Shown here: positions 1 through 7,751 of the stretch, in pieces
Layout of the letters: each line of letters starts with the position of its first letter
Position numbering within the stretch: position 1 is the first letter of the stretch
Assembly: GCA_943329075.2 (NCBI GenBank)
Contig: CALQCM020000045.1
Location: forward strand, 1 to 35,988
DNA: 35,988 nt
Direction: 5' to 3'
Source: Chitinophaga pinensis
GTDB lineage: Bacteria; Pseudomonadota; Gammaproteobacteria; Burkholderiales; SG8-41
Made by a program: the position numbers and the translations under genes
The notes under the pieces: model-generated
The model's input: only the letters and a program-made list of their open reading frames with translations
The model's database searches: none
What the model was told of the DNA's origin: nothing

Positions 1-270
1 CAGATCGCCTACGCCATCGGGGTCGCCAAACCGACCAGCATCATGGTGACGACCTACGGCACCGGCGAGATCTCCGACGAAAAGCTGTCCGAACTGGTGT
101 CGCGCCATTTCGACCTGCGCCCCAAGGGCATCATCCAGATGCTCGACCTGCTGCGCCCGATTTACGAGAAGACCGCTGCCAACGGCCACTTCGGCCGCGA
201 CGAGCCGGAATTCACGTGGGAACACACGGATAAGGTCGCCGCACTCAAGGCCGACGCCGGCATCAAGTAA
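1..270 (+). CDS. metK: S-adenosylmethionine synthetase, C-terminal part (5' end outside window)
   Basis: This is the last 89 codons of methionine adenosyltransferase, which makes S-adenosylmethionine from ATP and methionine in the cytoplasm. The frame is open from the first base, so the gene starts outside the window. The C-terminal family signature is plain: [13 protein letters not shown], then [19 protein letters not shown], then [13 protein letters not shown]. All are strongly conserved in bacterial MetK. It is followed by its own rho-independent terminator. The SAH-controlled ahcY gene comes next, so SAM synthesis and SAH disposal lie side by side but look separately transcribed. Confidence 0.97.
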   Translation, partial: QIAYAIGVAKPTSIMVTTYGTGEISDEKLSELVSRHFDLRPKGIIQMLDLLRPIYEKTAANGHFGRDEPEFTWEHTDKVAALKADAGIK

Positions 271-289
271 TCTCGCAGCTGTTTCTGTC

Positions 290-317
290 AAAAACGCCGG
301 CGAAAGTCGGCGTTTTT
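290..317 (+). terminator. Rho-independent terminator after metK
   Basis: A perfect 10-bp stem (290-299 AAAAACGCCG with 308-317 CGGCGTTTTT) closes an 8-base loop and ends in a T-run continuing to 322. It lies 20 bases after the metK stop. Flanking A and T runs make it usable on both strands. Confidence 0.9.
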
Positions 318-337
318 GTTTTGGGCGGCAGTTGGGT

Positions 338-343
338 TACAAT
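338..343 (+). promoter_or_regulatory. Probable -10 element of the ahcY promoter
   Basis: TACAAT at 338-343 lies just before the riboswitch aptamer and would start transcription near 350, a few bases upstream of the first paired aptamer base at 354. The -35 region is poor (T-rich around 315-322). The call rests on the good -10 and on its position between the metK terminator and the riboswitch. Confidence 0.5.
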
Positions 344-353
344 GCGCGCCTCG

Positions 354-429
354 CCGAGGAGCGTTGCGACGGACATCTGCAAGGGATGCCGCCAGGCTCG
401 GTGGGGGCTTACACCGCAACGGCGCTCAC
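354..429 (+). promoter_or_regulatory. S-adenosylhomocysteine (SAH) riboswitch controlling ahcY
   Basis: The conserved SAH-aptamer core is directly readable. P1 is CCGAG (354-358) with CTCGG (397-401). The pseudoknot-type helix is GAGCG (359-363) with CGCTC (423-427), extended by TTGC (364-367) with GCAA (416-419). The invariant blocks GAGGAGCGTTGC, GCCAGGCTCGG and GCAACGGCGCTCAC are all present. The family is known upstream of ahcY, where SAH binding switches expression on. The CGCTC arm could alternatively pair with GAGCG at 458-462, next to the Shine-Dalgarno sequence, which suggests control of translation (inference). Seven T residues at 434-440 follow the aptamer. Confidence 0.95.
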
Positions 430-464
430 GTACTTTTTTTCTGCAACCTGGAAAGGAGAGCGTG

Positions 465-1874
465 ATGAACGCCGCAACCAAATTTACCGATTATAAAGTC
501 GCCGACATGGCGCAGGCCGCATTCGGCCGCAAGGAAATCGCCATTGCCGAGACCGAAATGCCGGGTCTCATGGCCATTCGCGAGGAATTCAAAGGCAAGC
601 AACCGCTGAAAGGCGCGCGTATCGCCGGTTCGCTGCACATGACGATCCAGACCGCCGTGCTGATCGAGACGCTGGCCGATCTCGGCGCCGACATCCGCTG
701 GGCCTCGTGCAATATTTTCTCGACGCAGGACCACGCCGCCGCCGCCATCGCCGCGCGCGGCATTCCGGTGTTCGCCTACAAGGGCGAGACGCTTGAAGAT
801 TATTGGGACTACACCCACCGCATACTCGAATGGTCGGACGGCGGCACGCCGAACATGATCCTCGACGACGGCGGCGACGCCACGCTGCTGGTCACGCTGG
901 GCGCGCAACACGAGAGAAACAAAACAGTTCCGCCCGAAGGCACGAACGAAGAAGAAGTGGTCTTGTTCGCCGCAATGCGCAAAACGCTGAAGGAAAAGCC
1001 GGGCTTCTACTCGAAAATCGAGGCCAATATCAAAGGCGTGACGGAAGAAACCACCACCGGCGTGCACCGCCTGTACCAGATGCAGAAGGAAGGCCGTCTG
1101 CCCTTCCCCGCCATCAACGTCAACGACTCGGTGACGAAATCGAAATTCGACAACCTCTACGGTTGCCGCGAATCGCTGGTCGATGCGATCAAGCGCGCCA
1201 CCGACGTCATGATCGCCGGCAAGGTCGCGGTGGTCTGCGGCTATGGCGACGTCGGCAAGGGCAGTGCTGAAGCCTTGCGCGCGCTCTCAGCACAGGTGTG
1301 GGTCACTGAAGTCGATCCGATCTGCGCGCTGCAGGCGTCGATGGAAGGCTATCGTGTCGTCACCATGGAATACGCCGCCGACAAGGCCGACATCTATGTC
1401 ACCTGCACCGGCAACCTGGGTGTGATCACCCACGAGCACATGAAGCGCATGAAAAACAATGCGATCGTCTGCAACATCGGCCACTTTGATTCGGAAATCG
1501 AAGTCGCCGCGTTGAAGCAATACACCTGGGACAACATCAAGCCGCAGGTTGATCACATCATATTTCCCGACGGCAAGCGCCTGATCCTGCTGGCCGAGGG
1601 CCGCTTGGTCAACCTCGGCTGCGGCACCGGGCACCCGTCGTTCGTGATGTCGAACTCGTTCACCAACCAGACGCTGGCGCAGATCGAACTCTTCGTGCGC
1701 GGCAACCAGTACAAGAACGAGGTCTACACGCTGCCCAAGCATCTCGATGAAAAAGTCGCGCGCCTGCATCTGAAGAAGCTCGGCGTCGAACTGACCACGC
1801 TGAACGAGAAGCAGTGCGCCTATCTCAACCTGCCGGTTGAAGGCCCGTATAAAGCGGACCAATACCGGTACTGA
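465..1874 (+). CDS. ahcY: Adenosylhomocysteinase (SAH hydrolase)
   Basis: Converts S-adenosylhomocysteine to adenosine and homocysteine with bound NAD, relieving product inhibition of methyltransferases. The protein has 469 residues, normal for bacterial AhcY. Recognisable segments are [17 protein letters not shown] near the N-terminus, [13 protein letters not shown] (catalytic Lys/Asp region), the NAD Rossmann fold [25 protein letters not shown], and the C-terminal KADQYRY ending typical of the family. The start at 465 follows a strong GGAAAGGAG ribosome site. The open frame extends upstream to 321, but that stretch is the riboswitch leader. metF follows after 54 bases, so methyl-cycle steps are grouped. 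Confidence 0.98.
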   Translation: MNAATKFTDYKVADMAQAAFGRKEIAIAETEMPGLMAIREEFKGKQPLKGARIAGSLHMTIQTAVLIETLADLGADIRWASCNIFSTQDHAAAAIAARGIPVFAYKGETLEDYWDYTHRILEWSDGGTPNMILDDGGDATLLVTLGAQHERNKTVPPEGTNEEEVVLFAAMRKTLKEKPGFYSKIEANIKGVTEETTTGVHRLYQMQKEGRLPFPAINVNDSVTKSKFDNLYGCRESLVDAIKRATDVMIAGKVAVVCGYGDVGKGSAEALRALSAQVWVTEVDPICALQASMEGYRVVTMEYAADKADIYVTCTGNLGVITHEHMKRMKNNAIVCNIGHFDSEIEVAALKQYTWDNIKPQVDHIIFPDGKRLILLAEGRLVNLGCGTGHPSFVMSNSFTNQTLAQIELFVRGNQYKNEVYTLPKHLDEKVARLHLKKLGVELTTLNEKQCAYLNLPVEGPYKADQYRY

Positions 1875-1883
1875 TGGAGTGGC

Positions 1884-1918
1884 GGGCGGACACCGGCAAA
1901 CATTTGCCAAGTCCGCCC
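1884..1918 (+). other. Strong two-tier hairpin between ahcY and metF
   Basis: GGGCGGAC (1884-1891) pairs perfectly with GTCCGCCC (1911-1918). Inside it GGCAA (1895-1899) pairs with TTGCC (1904-1908). No T-run follows, so it is not a classical terminator. It ends ten bases before the metF ATG, which has no recognisable Shine-Dalgarno. It may protect the ahcY message end, attenuate, or tune metF translation. The function is not determined. Confidence 0.7.
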
Positions 1919-1928
1919 TCACCTGACC

Positions 1929-2774
1929 ATGCAATCTCAAAAACAGTTTCCGCGGTTGTTCAGTTTCGAGTTCTTTCCCCCCAACACGCCGGAGGGCAAG
2001 GACAAGCTGTGCGCCGCCACTGAAGAACTCGCCGTATTGAAACCGAAGTTCTTTTCGGTGACCTACGGCGCCGGCGGTTCGACGCGCGAGCGCACGCTCG
2101 ACACCGTGCTCGACATCCGCAAAATGGGTTATGCGGCGGCCCCGCATATTTCCTGCGTGGCCTCGACGCACACCAACATCCGCGAGTGGCTGCAACGCTA
2201 CAAAGACAACGGCATCAAGCATCTCGTCGCATTGCGCGGCGATCTGCCCTCGGGCCTCGCTGCTGCCGGGGAATTCCGTTACGCCAATGAACTGGTTGAA
2301 TTCATCCGCCGCGAGTTCGGCGACACTTTTCACATCGAAGTCGCCGCCTACCCGGAATTTCATCCGCAGGCGAAAAATGCGCGCGATGATCTGGACAATT
2401 TCAAGCGCAAGGTCGATGCCGGCGCGCATTCGGCGATCACGCAGTATTTCTACAACGCCGATGCCTATTACCGCTTCGTCGACGCCTGCGACAAAATGAG
2501 AATCGCCATTCCGATCGTGCCGGGCATCATGCCGATCGGGCGCTTCTCGCAACTGGCGCGCTTCTCCGACGCCTGCGGCGCCGAGATCCCGCGCTGGATG
2601 CGCAAGAAACTGGAAGCCTATGCCGACGACACCGAATCGATCCGCGCGTTCGGCCTCGATGTGGTCACCGTACTGTGTGAAGACCTGCTGAAGAACGGCG
2701 CACCGGGCCTGCATTTCTATACGCTTAATCAGGCCGGCCTTACCAAGGCCATCTGGCAAAGGCTCGGCCTCTAA
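1929..2774 (+). CDS. metF: Methylenetetrahydrofolate reductase
   Basis: FAD-dependent enzyme that reduces 5,10-methylene-THF to 5-methyl-THF, the methyl donor for methionine synthesis. The 281-residue length fits bacterial MetF (single TIM barrel). The N-terminal FSFEFFPPNTPEGK contains the family's catalytic Glu. SVTYGAGGSTRERT and HLVALRGDLP are conserved flavin/folate segments, followed by EVAAYPEFHP and ITQYFYNADAYYRF. The start at 1929 is the only ATG before the FEFFPP block and has no obvious Shine-Dalgarno. A strong hairpin sits just upstream. The stop overlaps the ATG of the next gene (TAATG). Confidence 0.97.
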   Translation: MQSQKQFPRLFSFEFFPPNTPEGKDKLCAATEELAVLKPKFFSVTYGAGGSTRERTLDTVLDIRKMGYAAAPHISCVASTHTNIREWLQRYKDNGIKHLVALRGDLPSGLAAAGEFRYANELVEFIRREFGDTFHIEVAAYPEFHPQAKNARDDLDNFKRKVDAGAHSAITQYFYNADAYYRFVDACDKMRIAIPIVPGIMPIGRFSQLARFSDACGAEIPRWMRKKLEAYADDTESIRAFGLDVVTVLCEDLLKNGAPGLHFYTLNQAGLTKAIWQRLGL

Positions 2775-3055
2775 TGCGGCACGCCATTTGGAACGGGGCC
2801 GTGATTGCCGAAAGCGACCGCTGCGTGGTGGTCGAAGGCAACCCGTATTTCCCCGCCGACACCGTCAAACGCGAGTTCCTACGCGACAGCAGTACACACA
2901 CCATCTGCGGCTGGAAAGGCACCGCCAGCTATTACGATGTGGTCGTCAACGGCGAAACCAACAAAGACGCCGCCTGGTACTACCCCGAGCCCAAGCCGGA
3001 AGCGGCCAATATCAAGGGCTACATCGCCTTCTGGAAGGGCGTAAAAATCGAATAG
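2774..3055 (+). CDS. DUF427 family protein
   Basis: A 93-residue protein matching the small DUF427 fold. It shows the usual order: an N-terminal WNGAVIAES strand, EGNPYFPADTV, THTICGWKGTASYYDV, and a C-terminal AAWYYPEPKPEAANIKGYIA segment. The family is widespread in bacteria, and its biochemical role is not established. The start codon overlaps the metF stop by one base (TAATG), so translation is probably coupled to metF. A good terminator follows, making this the last gene of the ahcY-metF unit. Whether it serves the methyl cycle is only suggested by position. Confidence 0.9.
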   Translation: MRHAIWNGAVIAESDRCVVVEGNPYFPADTVKREFLRDSSTHTICGWKGTASYYDVVVNGETNKDAAWYYPEPKPEAANIKGYIAFWKGVKIE

Positions 3056-3086
3056 GGTTAGGGTTGCTGCGGGTTACGCTGCAAAT

Positions 3087-3115
3087 AAAAACGGCCGCAT
3101 CAAGCGGCCGTTTTT
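3087..3115. terminator. Bidirectional terminator between the DUF427 gene and the aminotransferase
   Basis: A perfect 12-bp stem AAAAACGGCCGC (3087-3098) / GCGGCCGTTTTT (3104-3115) with loop ATCAA. It lies between converging genes and has A and T runs on both sides, so it can end both transcripts. Confidence 0.92.
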
Positions 3116-3133
3116 ATGTTTGAAGCAGCCGAC

Positions 3134-4648
3134 TCAGGCCGCTTTTTTCTTCTTCGCCTGCGCAGCCTTGGCGTGCAATGCGGCGTAGGCGCCATGCGCC
3201 GCACCTTCGGCTTCGCCGACGTGCACCGGCATGCCCATATCGGACAGCACCGAGCCGAGCGCCGAGAGACACAGCATGACATTCTCCGGTTTGCACGAGT
3301 AGCCCATCAGGCCGATGCGCCAGATCTTGCCGGCGAGCGGGCCGAGGCCGGCGCCGATTTCGAGGTTGAACTCGTTGAGCAGGGTCTTGCGAACTTCGGC
3401 CTCACGCGCCTGGATAGGCTCCGGAATATGGATCGCGTTCATCTGCGGCAGCGCAGCGCCTTCTTTGACCAGGAATTTGAGGCCCATGGCTTCAAGGCCG
3501 GCCTTCAGCGCGAGATGGTTGCGGGTGTGGCGCGCCCACGAGTTCTCGATGCCTTCTTCCTTCAGGATGACCAGCGCTTCGTGCAGCGCGTAGAGGCTGT
3601 TGGTCGGCGCGGTGTGGTGATAGGTGCGTGTCGTTTCGCCCCAGTAACCGAGCAGCAGGTTCATGTCCATGAACCAGCTGTGGATCTTGTCCTTGCGCGA
3701 TTTGACGTGATCAACCACGCGCTCGGAAATGGTGACGGGCGACAGGCCCGGCGTGCACGACAGGCATTTCTGGCTCGCCGAATACACGGCATCGGCCTTC
3801 CATTCGTCGACCAGCACCGGCGTGCCGGCCAGCGACGTCACCGCATCCATGATGGTCAGCGCGTCGTACTTATGCGCGATTTCGATCAGGGTCCTTGCGT
3901 CCGACTGCACGCCGGTCGAGGTTTCCGCATGCACGAAGGAAACAAGTTTCGCGTCGGGATTTTTCTTCAGCGCGTCTTCGAGTTTCTGCGGGTCGATCGG
4001 CTCGCCCCACGCGTCTTCAACCACGATCGGCACGCCACCGGCGCGCTCGACGTTTTCGATCATGCGGCCGCCGAACACGCCGTTGCGGCAGACAATCACC
4101 TTGTCGCCGGGCGCGACCATGTTGACGAAGCAGAACTCCATGCCGACCGAACCCGGCCCGGAGACCGGAAACGTCAGCGGGTTTTTGGTTTGAAAGGTAT
4201 AGCGCAACAGGCTTTTCAGCTCTTCCATCATGCCGACGAAGATGGGATCAAGGTAACCGATTGCCGGCAGGCTCATCGCCGCCATCACGCGCGGCGTGAT
4301 TTCCGAAGGTCCCGGGCCGAGCAGTGTGCGTTGCGGCGGGTGAAAAGAGCTGACGCGTTTTGCGGGCGCGAATTCATTCATGCTGTGACTCCCAGGGTTG
4401 GTTGAATCAAACAGGCTCTCGCCGTCCGGACGCGACTTCATCCGCAACGGCTTGCGCGTGGTGGCTTCGTCGAGAATATCGACCGCCGGAATCTGCCCGT
4501 TGGTGGCGCGCTCGACTTCCATCGCCCAGCGCGCCGGCACGTAACCGGACTTGACCCAGTTGTTGACGACCGCGCGATCGAGGCGAAATTGGCGCGCAAC
4601 TTCGGCTTGCGAACCAAACAGGGCGACGAGGCGATCGGCACAATTCAT
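3134..4648 (-). CDS. Class V (alanine/serine-glyoxylate type) aminotransferase with N-terminal YdaS/Cro-like HTH extension
   Basis: From Met90 on (start codon 4381-4379) this is a PLP aminotransferase of the alanine-glyoxylate / serine-glyoxylate group. Seen are LLGPGPSEI, the cofactor segments SGPGSVGMEF and HAETSTGVQ, DAVTSLAG with the PLP-phenol Asp, and the Schiff-base lysine in SASQKCLS (about Lys294). A Lys/Ala-rich tail ends the protein. Residues 1 to about 62 read as a compact helix-turn-helix: FGSQAEVARQFRLDRAVVNN then PARWAMEVERATNG, ending IPAVDILDEA, like YdaS/Cro-type small DNA-binding proteins. No stop separates the two parts. A good GGGAG ribosome site precedes Met90, so a 415-residue enzyme without the HTH may be the main product. 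Another ATG lies at 4657. The amino donor cannot be fixed from sequence. Confidence 0.88.
   Translation of the reverse strand: MNCADRLVALFGSQAEVARQFRLDRAVVNNWVKSGYVPARWAMEVERATNGQIPAVDILDEATTRKPLRMKSRPDGESLFDSTNPGSHSMNEFAPAKRVSSFHPPQRTLLGPGPSEITPRVMAAMSLPAIGYLDPIFVGMMEELKSLLRYTFQTKNPLTFPVSGPGSVGMEFCFVNMVAPGDKVIVCRNGVFGGRMIENVERAGGVPIVVEDAWGEPIDPQKLEDALKKNPDAKLVSFVHAETSTGVQSDARTLIEIAHKYDALTIMDAVTSLAGTPVLVDEWKADAVYSASQKCLSCTPGLSPVTISERVVDHVKSRKDKIHSWFMDMNLLLGYWGETTRTYHHTAPTNSLYALHEALVILKEEGIENSWARHTRNHLALKAGLEAMGLKFLVKEGAALPQMNAIHIPEPIQAREAEVRKTLLNEFNLEIGAGLGPLAGKIWRIGLMGYSCKPENVMLCLSALGSVLSDMGMPVHVGEAEGAAHGAYAALHAKAAQAKKKKAA
4382..4395 (-). promoter_or_regulatory. Internal ribosome binding site for the aminotransferase domain
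   Basis: On the minus strand GGGAG is followed by seven bases and then the ATG at 4381. This is a well-placed Shine-Dalgarno inside the long open frame. The upstream ATGs at 4657 and 4648 have none. It decides which start is likely used for the enzyme alone. Confidence 0.6.
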
Positions 4649-4726
4649 GGCGGGCATTCTGCCATGTCCAAATCATTTTGACAAACTATGGTTGCCGAAA
4701 TTGACTTTTTACAACAGAGTTAGCGC

Positions 4727-5692
4727 CTACTTTGGATTCGAGAAAAGACTGAATTCGTCTTCCCGATCAAAGGCTTTGTCACCATCGGCCGGGATTTCAC
4801 CGGTTACCTTGAGTCCGGCAAAATCGAACAGCTTGCGGTCCATCAGGTGCGAGGGGCGCACGTCGGCCAGCGCATTGAAGGTGTTCTCGACGCGCCCCGG
4901 ATACTTCGTTTCCCAGTCGCGCAGCATGCCCTTGATGACCTTGCGTTGCAGTGTCGGCTGCGAACCGCAGAGGTCGCAGGGAATGATCGGAAACTGCTTG
5001 AGGTCCGCATAGGCGATGAGGTCCTCCTCCTTGACGTAGGCGAGCGGCCGGATCACCACGTGCCTGCCATCATCGGACACCAGCTTCGGCGGCATCGCCT
5101 TGACCTTGCCGGCAAAAAATAAATTCAGAAAAAACGTTTCGAGAATGTCGTCGCGATGGTGGCCGAGCGCGATTTTTGTGGCGCCGATTTCATCGGCGAC
5201 GCGGTAGAGAATGCCGCGGCGCAGGCGCGAACACAGCCCGCACATCGTCTTGCCTTCGGCGATCACGCGTTTGACGGTCGAGTAGGTGTCCTGCACCTCG
5301 ATGCGATACGGCACGCCGAGTGCGTCGAGGTACGCCGGCAGAATATGCTCGGGATACCCTGGATGACGTTGATCGAGATTCACCGCGAACAGCTCGAACG
5401 GCACCGGCGCCTTCTCGCGCAGGCGCATCAGCACGTCGAGCATGGCGTAACTGTCCTTGCCGCCGGACAGGCAAACCATGATGCGATCGCCGGCTTCTAT
5501 CATCGAAAAATCGCCGATCGCCGAGCCGACCAGCCGGCGCAACCGCTTGGCGAGCTTGTTCGATTCGTAGGTTTGCTTCGGCGTCAGTGTGTTGCCCCCA
5601 CCCTCACCCTCATGCCCTCTCCCTGAGGGAGCGGGAAGCGCAGTGGCGTCCCCGGTCTGACGACCGAGGACGCTATGATCGTGGGCGTTCAT
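4727..5692 (-). CDS. ttcA: tRNA 2-thiocytidine(32) synthetase TtcA
   Basis: ATP-dependent, iron-sulfur enzyme that thiolates cytidine 32 of certain tRNAs. The 321-residue protein shows the PP-loop SGGKDS (about residues 76-81), the cluster cysteines CGLC (151/154) and CDLC (239/242), and [14 protein letters not shown]. The family normally begins close to [18 protein letters not shown]. Here about 35 residues precede it, of which roughly 19-34 are Gly/Pro/Ser/Glu-rich and come from a repeat element within the gene. The start at 5692 overlaps the end of the pteridine reductase gene by four bases, indicating coupled translation. Confidence 0.96.
   Translation of the reverse strand: MNAHDHSVLGRQTGDATALPAPSGRGHEGEGGGNTLTPKQTYESNKLAKRLRRLVGSAIGDFSMIEAGDRIMVCLSGGKDSYAMLDVLMRLREKAPVPFELFAVNLDQRHPGYPEHILPAYLDALGVPYRIEVQDTYSTVKRVIAEGKTMCGLCSRLRRGILYRVADEIGATKIALGHHRDDILETFFLNLFFAGKVKAMPPKLVSDDGRHVVIRPLAYVKEEDLIAYADLKQFPIIPCDLCGSQPTLQRKVIKGMLRDWETKYPGRVENTFNALADVRPSHLMDRKLFDFAGLKVTGEIPADGDKAFDREDEFSLFSNPK
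5595..5637. repeat. C-rich palindromic repeat inside the ttcA coding start
   Basis: CCCCACCCTCACCCTC, then a short spacer and CCCTCTCCCTGAGGGAGCGGG. CTCCCT (5619-5624) pairs with AGGGAG (5626-5631). The pattern matches a dispersed repeat type common in proteobacterial intergenic DNA. Here it is read in frame as a low-complexity peptide in TtcA. Confidence 0.65.
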
Positions 5693-6450
5693 AGCGCGAT
5701 GCTCCGCCCGCCGTCGACGGAAATCACCTGCCCCGTCACATAGGGCGCCGCCGACACCAGATAATCAACCGCCTTGGCGATATCGTCGGGTTCGCCGATG
5801 CGTTTGAGTGCCGTCTGATTAACGATGCGCTGGCGCGACAATTCGTCGCCCCACTCCTCACCCTCCGGCCACAGAATGGTGCCGGGCGCCACACCGTTGA
5901 CGCGCACCTCGGGCCCGAGTTCACGCGCCAGCGAGCGTGTCAGCGTAAGCAGCCCGCCCTTGGCAACGGTGTAGACGGCGTAGTTTTTCATCGGAAATTC
6001 AGCGTGGATGTCGATAATGTTGACGATACAGCCGTGGCGCTTGCGCAATTCGGGGGCCGCGGCCTGCGACAGAAACAACGGTGCTTTCAAATTTGTGCCG
6101 ATCAGATCGTCCCAGGATTTTTCGGTGATCTCACCGATCGCCGTCGGAAAAAAACTTGACGCGTTGTTGATCAGGATGTCGAGGCGCTCGAAACGGCCCA
6201 GCGTCGTTTTCACCAGATCGGGCAGACTCGCGCCGTTCAGCAAATCGGCCTGGATCAGCGCCACCGAGTCGGCGCGCTTCGCATTCAGTTCAAACTGCAG
6301 TTCACGCGCCTCTTGCACCGAGGCCCGGTGATGCAACATCACACTGGCACCGCGCGCATGCAACAGGCGACAGATCGCCGCACCGACGCGTTTGGCGCCG
6401 CCGGTGACCAATACCACTTTGCCCGTGAGAGTTTCGTCCATGCATTTCAA
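5689..6450 (-). CDS. Pteridine reductase (SDR family, FolM/PTR1-like)
   Basis: Short-chain dehydrogenase of about 250 residues that by family reduces dihydropterins or dihydrofolate with NADPH. The cofactor loop is [12 protein letters not shown], whose KR pair in place of the usual G-x-G pattern marks pteridine reductases. NNASSFFPT follows, then the catalytic Tyr/Lys in [10 protein letters not shown], and a C-terminal [11 protein letters not shown]. The start may be Met1 (6450) or Met4 (6441). Neither has a strong Shine-Dalgarno. It is upstream of and overlaps ttcA, and is divergent from the MidA-like gene 33 bases away. Confidence 0.9.
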   Translation of the reverse strand: MKCMDETLTGKVVLVTGGAKRVGAAICRLLHARGASVMLHHRASVQEARELQFELNAKRADSVALIQADLLNGASLPDLVKTTLGRFERLDILINNASSFFPTAIGEITEKSWDDLIGTNLKAPLFLSQAAAPELRKRHGCIVNIIDIHAEFPMKNYAVYTVAKGGLLTLTRSLARELGPEVRVNGVAPGTILWPEGEEWGDELSRQRIVNQTALKRIGEPDDIAKAVDYLVSAAPYVTGQVISVDGGRSIAL

Positions 6451-6483
6451 CCGTACTTGTGAATTTTAGCCCATTCATGGAAG

Positions 6484-7659
6484 ATGCACCGCTTGTTGCC
6501 AGACCATCTCTCACACCTGCCCGCACCCACCGCCGACGCCACCGCACACAGCGGCCGTCTGGGCGCACTGATCCGCCAAACCATCGACGACGCCGGCGGC
6601 TGGATCAGCTTCGCGCGTTATATGGATCTTGCCCTGCACGCCCCGGGCCTCGGTTATTACAGCGCCGGCATGCACAAATTCGGCAGCGAGGGCGATTTCG
6701 TCACCGCCCCCGAGCTCGGCCCGCTGTTCGGCAGCACGCTGGCACGGCAGGCGGCGCAGATATTGCGCAGTGGCGTCGGCGACATCATCGAAGTCGGCGC
6801 CGGCAGCGGGCGCCTCGCGCGCGACCTGTTGCGCGCGCTGGCCGAACTCGATTGCCTGCCACAGCGTTATTGCATCCTTGAAACCAGCGCCGATCTGCGC
6901 GCACGGCAGCAAATGCTGCTGGCGCGCGAAGCGCCGCAGATCGCCTCGCGCGTCAGCTGGCTTGACGCCATGCCGGCGTCGATTGAAGCGCTGGTGATCG
7001 CCAACGAAGTGCTCGACGCCATGCCCGCGCACATCATTACCGCGCGCAACGACGGCATCGACGAGGTCGGCGTGACGAACGCTGCTGACGACGGTTTCGT
7101 CTGGCAGCCGCGCGCGGCCACCGGCGCCGTGCTTGAAGCGGCGCAGACACTGCCGCTGGTACCGGGGCTGACCAGCGAAATTTCGCTGGCGGCGCGCGCC
7201 TTCGTGAAAACGCTGTCGGCGTCACTGCGGCGCGGCGCCGCGATCCTCATCGACTACGGTTTTCCGCAGCGCGAGTACTATCATCCGCAACGCAGCGGCG
7301 GCACGCTGATGTGCCACTACCGCCACCATGCGCACGCCGATCCGCTTTGTCTGGTCGGCCTGCAGGACATCACCACGCACGTCGATTTCAGCGCCATTGC
7401 CGACGCGGCGATCGCCGGCGGCAGCGAGGTGTTCGGCTACACCGGTCAGGCGCAGTTTCTGATCAACTGCGGCATCACCGATCTGATGGCGGCCACCCCG
7501 GCAGAAGATACCGCGGCCTATTTGCCGCTGGCGGCACAGGCGCAGACCCTGACAAGCCCGGCCGAAATGGGCGAGTTGTTCAAGGTCTTTGCCTTCGGGC
7601 GCGGTTTCGACGGCGCGCTGACCGGCTTCGTGCGCGGCGACCGTTGTCACGCCCTTTAA
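6484..7659 (+). CDS. SAM-dependent methyltransferase, MidA/NDUFAF7 (DUF185) family
   Basis: A 391-residue protein of the family whose mitochondrial members methylate a complex I arginine. Bacterial roles are largely unassigned. Family blocks in order are ISFARYMDLALHAPGLGYY near the N-terminus, GDFVTAPELGPLFG, the SAM-binding IIEVGAGSGRLARDLL, VIANEVLDAMP, a middle LIDYGFPQREYY, GGTLMCHYRHH, and DITTHVDFSAIA. All expected elements are intact. The ATG at 6484 has GGAA almost touching it, so the precise start is uncertain. It diverges from the pteridine reductase gene. Confidence 0.92.
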   Translation: MHRLLPDHLSHLPAPTADATAHSGRLGALIRQTIDDAGGWISFARYMDLALHAPGLGYYSAGMHKFGSEGDFVTAPELGPLFGSTLARQAAQILRSGVGDIIEVGAGSGRLARDLLRALAELDCLPQRYCILETSADLRARQQMLLAREAPQIASRVSWLDAMPASIEALVIANEVLDAMPAHIITARNDGIDEVGVTNAADDGFVWQPRAATGAVLEAAQTLPLVPGLTSEISLAARAFVKTLSASLRRGAAILIDYGFPQREYYHPQRSGGTLMCHYRHHAHADPLCLVGLQDITTHVDFSAIADAAIAGGSEVFGYTGQAQFLINCGITDLMAATPAEDTAAYLPLAAQAQTLTSPAEMGELFKVFAFGRGFDGALTGFVRGDRCHAL

Positions 7660-7751
7660 GCACGTTTAAGCGCGCGAAATTTGACCCTGGTTAAAGCCAC
7701 CGCAAAGGCCTGCGCTAGAATGACCGCCTGTTTGACTGCCGAATTTCAATC

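Noticed and set aside
434..440. T-run after the riboswitch as a transcription terminator
   Set aside because: The paired aptamer strand ends several bases before it, and the family is known as an ON switch for the ligand. It is kept only as a possibility in the riboswitch finding.
321..464. N-terminal extension of ahcY in the same frame
   Set aside because: The stretch is the SAH riboswitch and leader. The strong ribosome site is at the ATG at 465 and the homologous protein starts there.
1287..2759. Long minus-strand open frame opposite ahcY/metF
   Set aside because: It lies antisense to two unmistakable genes, and its His/Arg-rich, repetitive composition is the usual high-GC mirror frame.
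3116..4405. Long plus-strand open frame opposite the aminotransferase
   Set aside because: Mirror of a real gene. No recognisable domain; Arg/His/Gln-rich composition.
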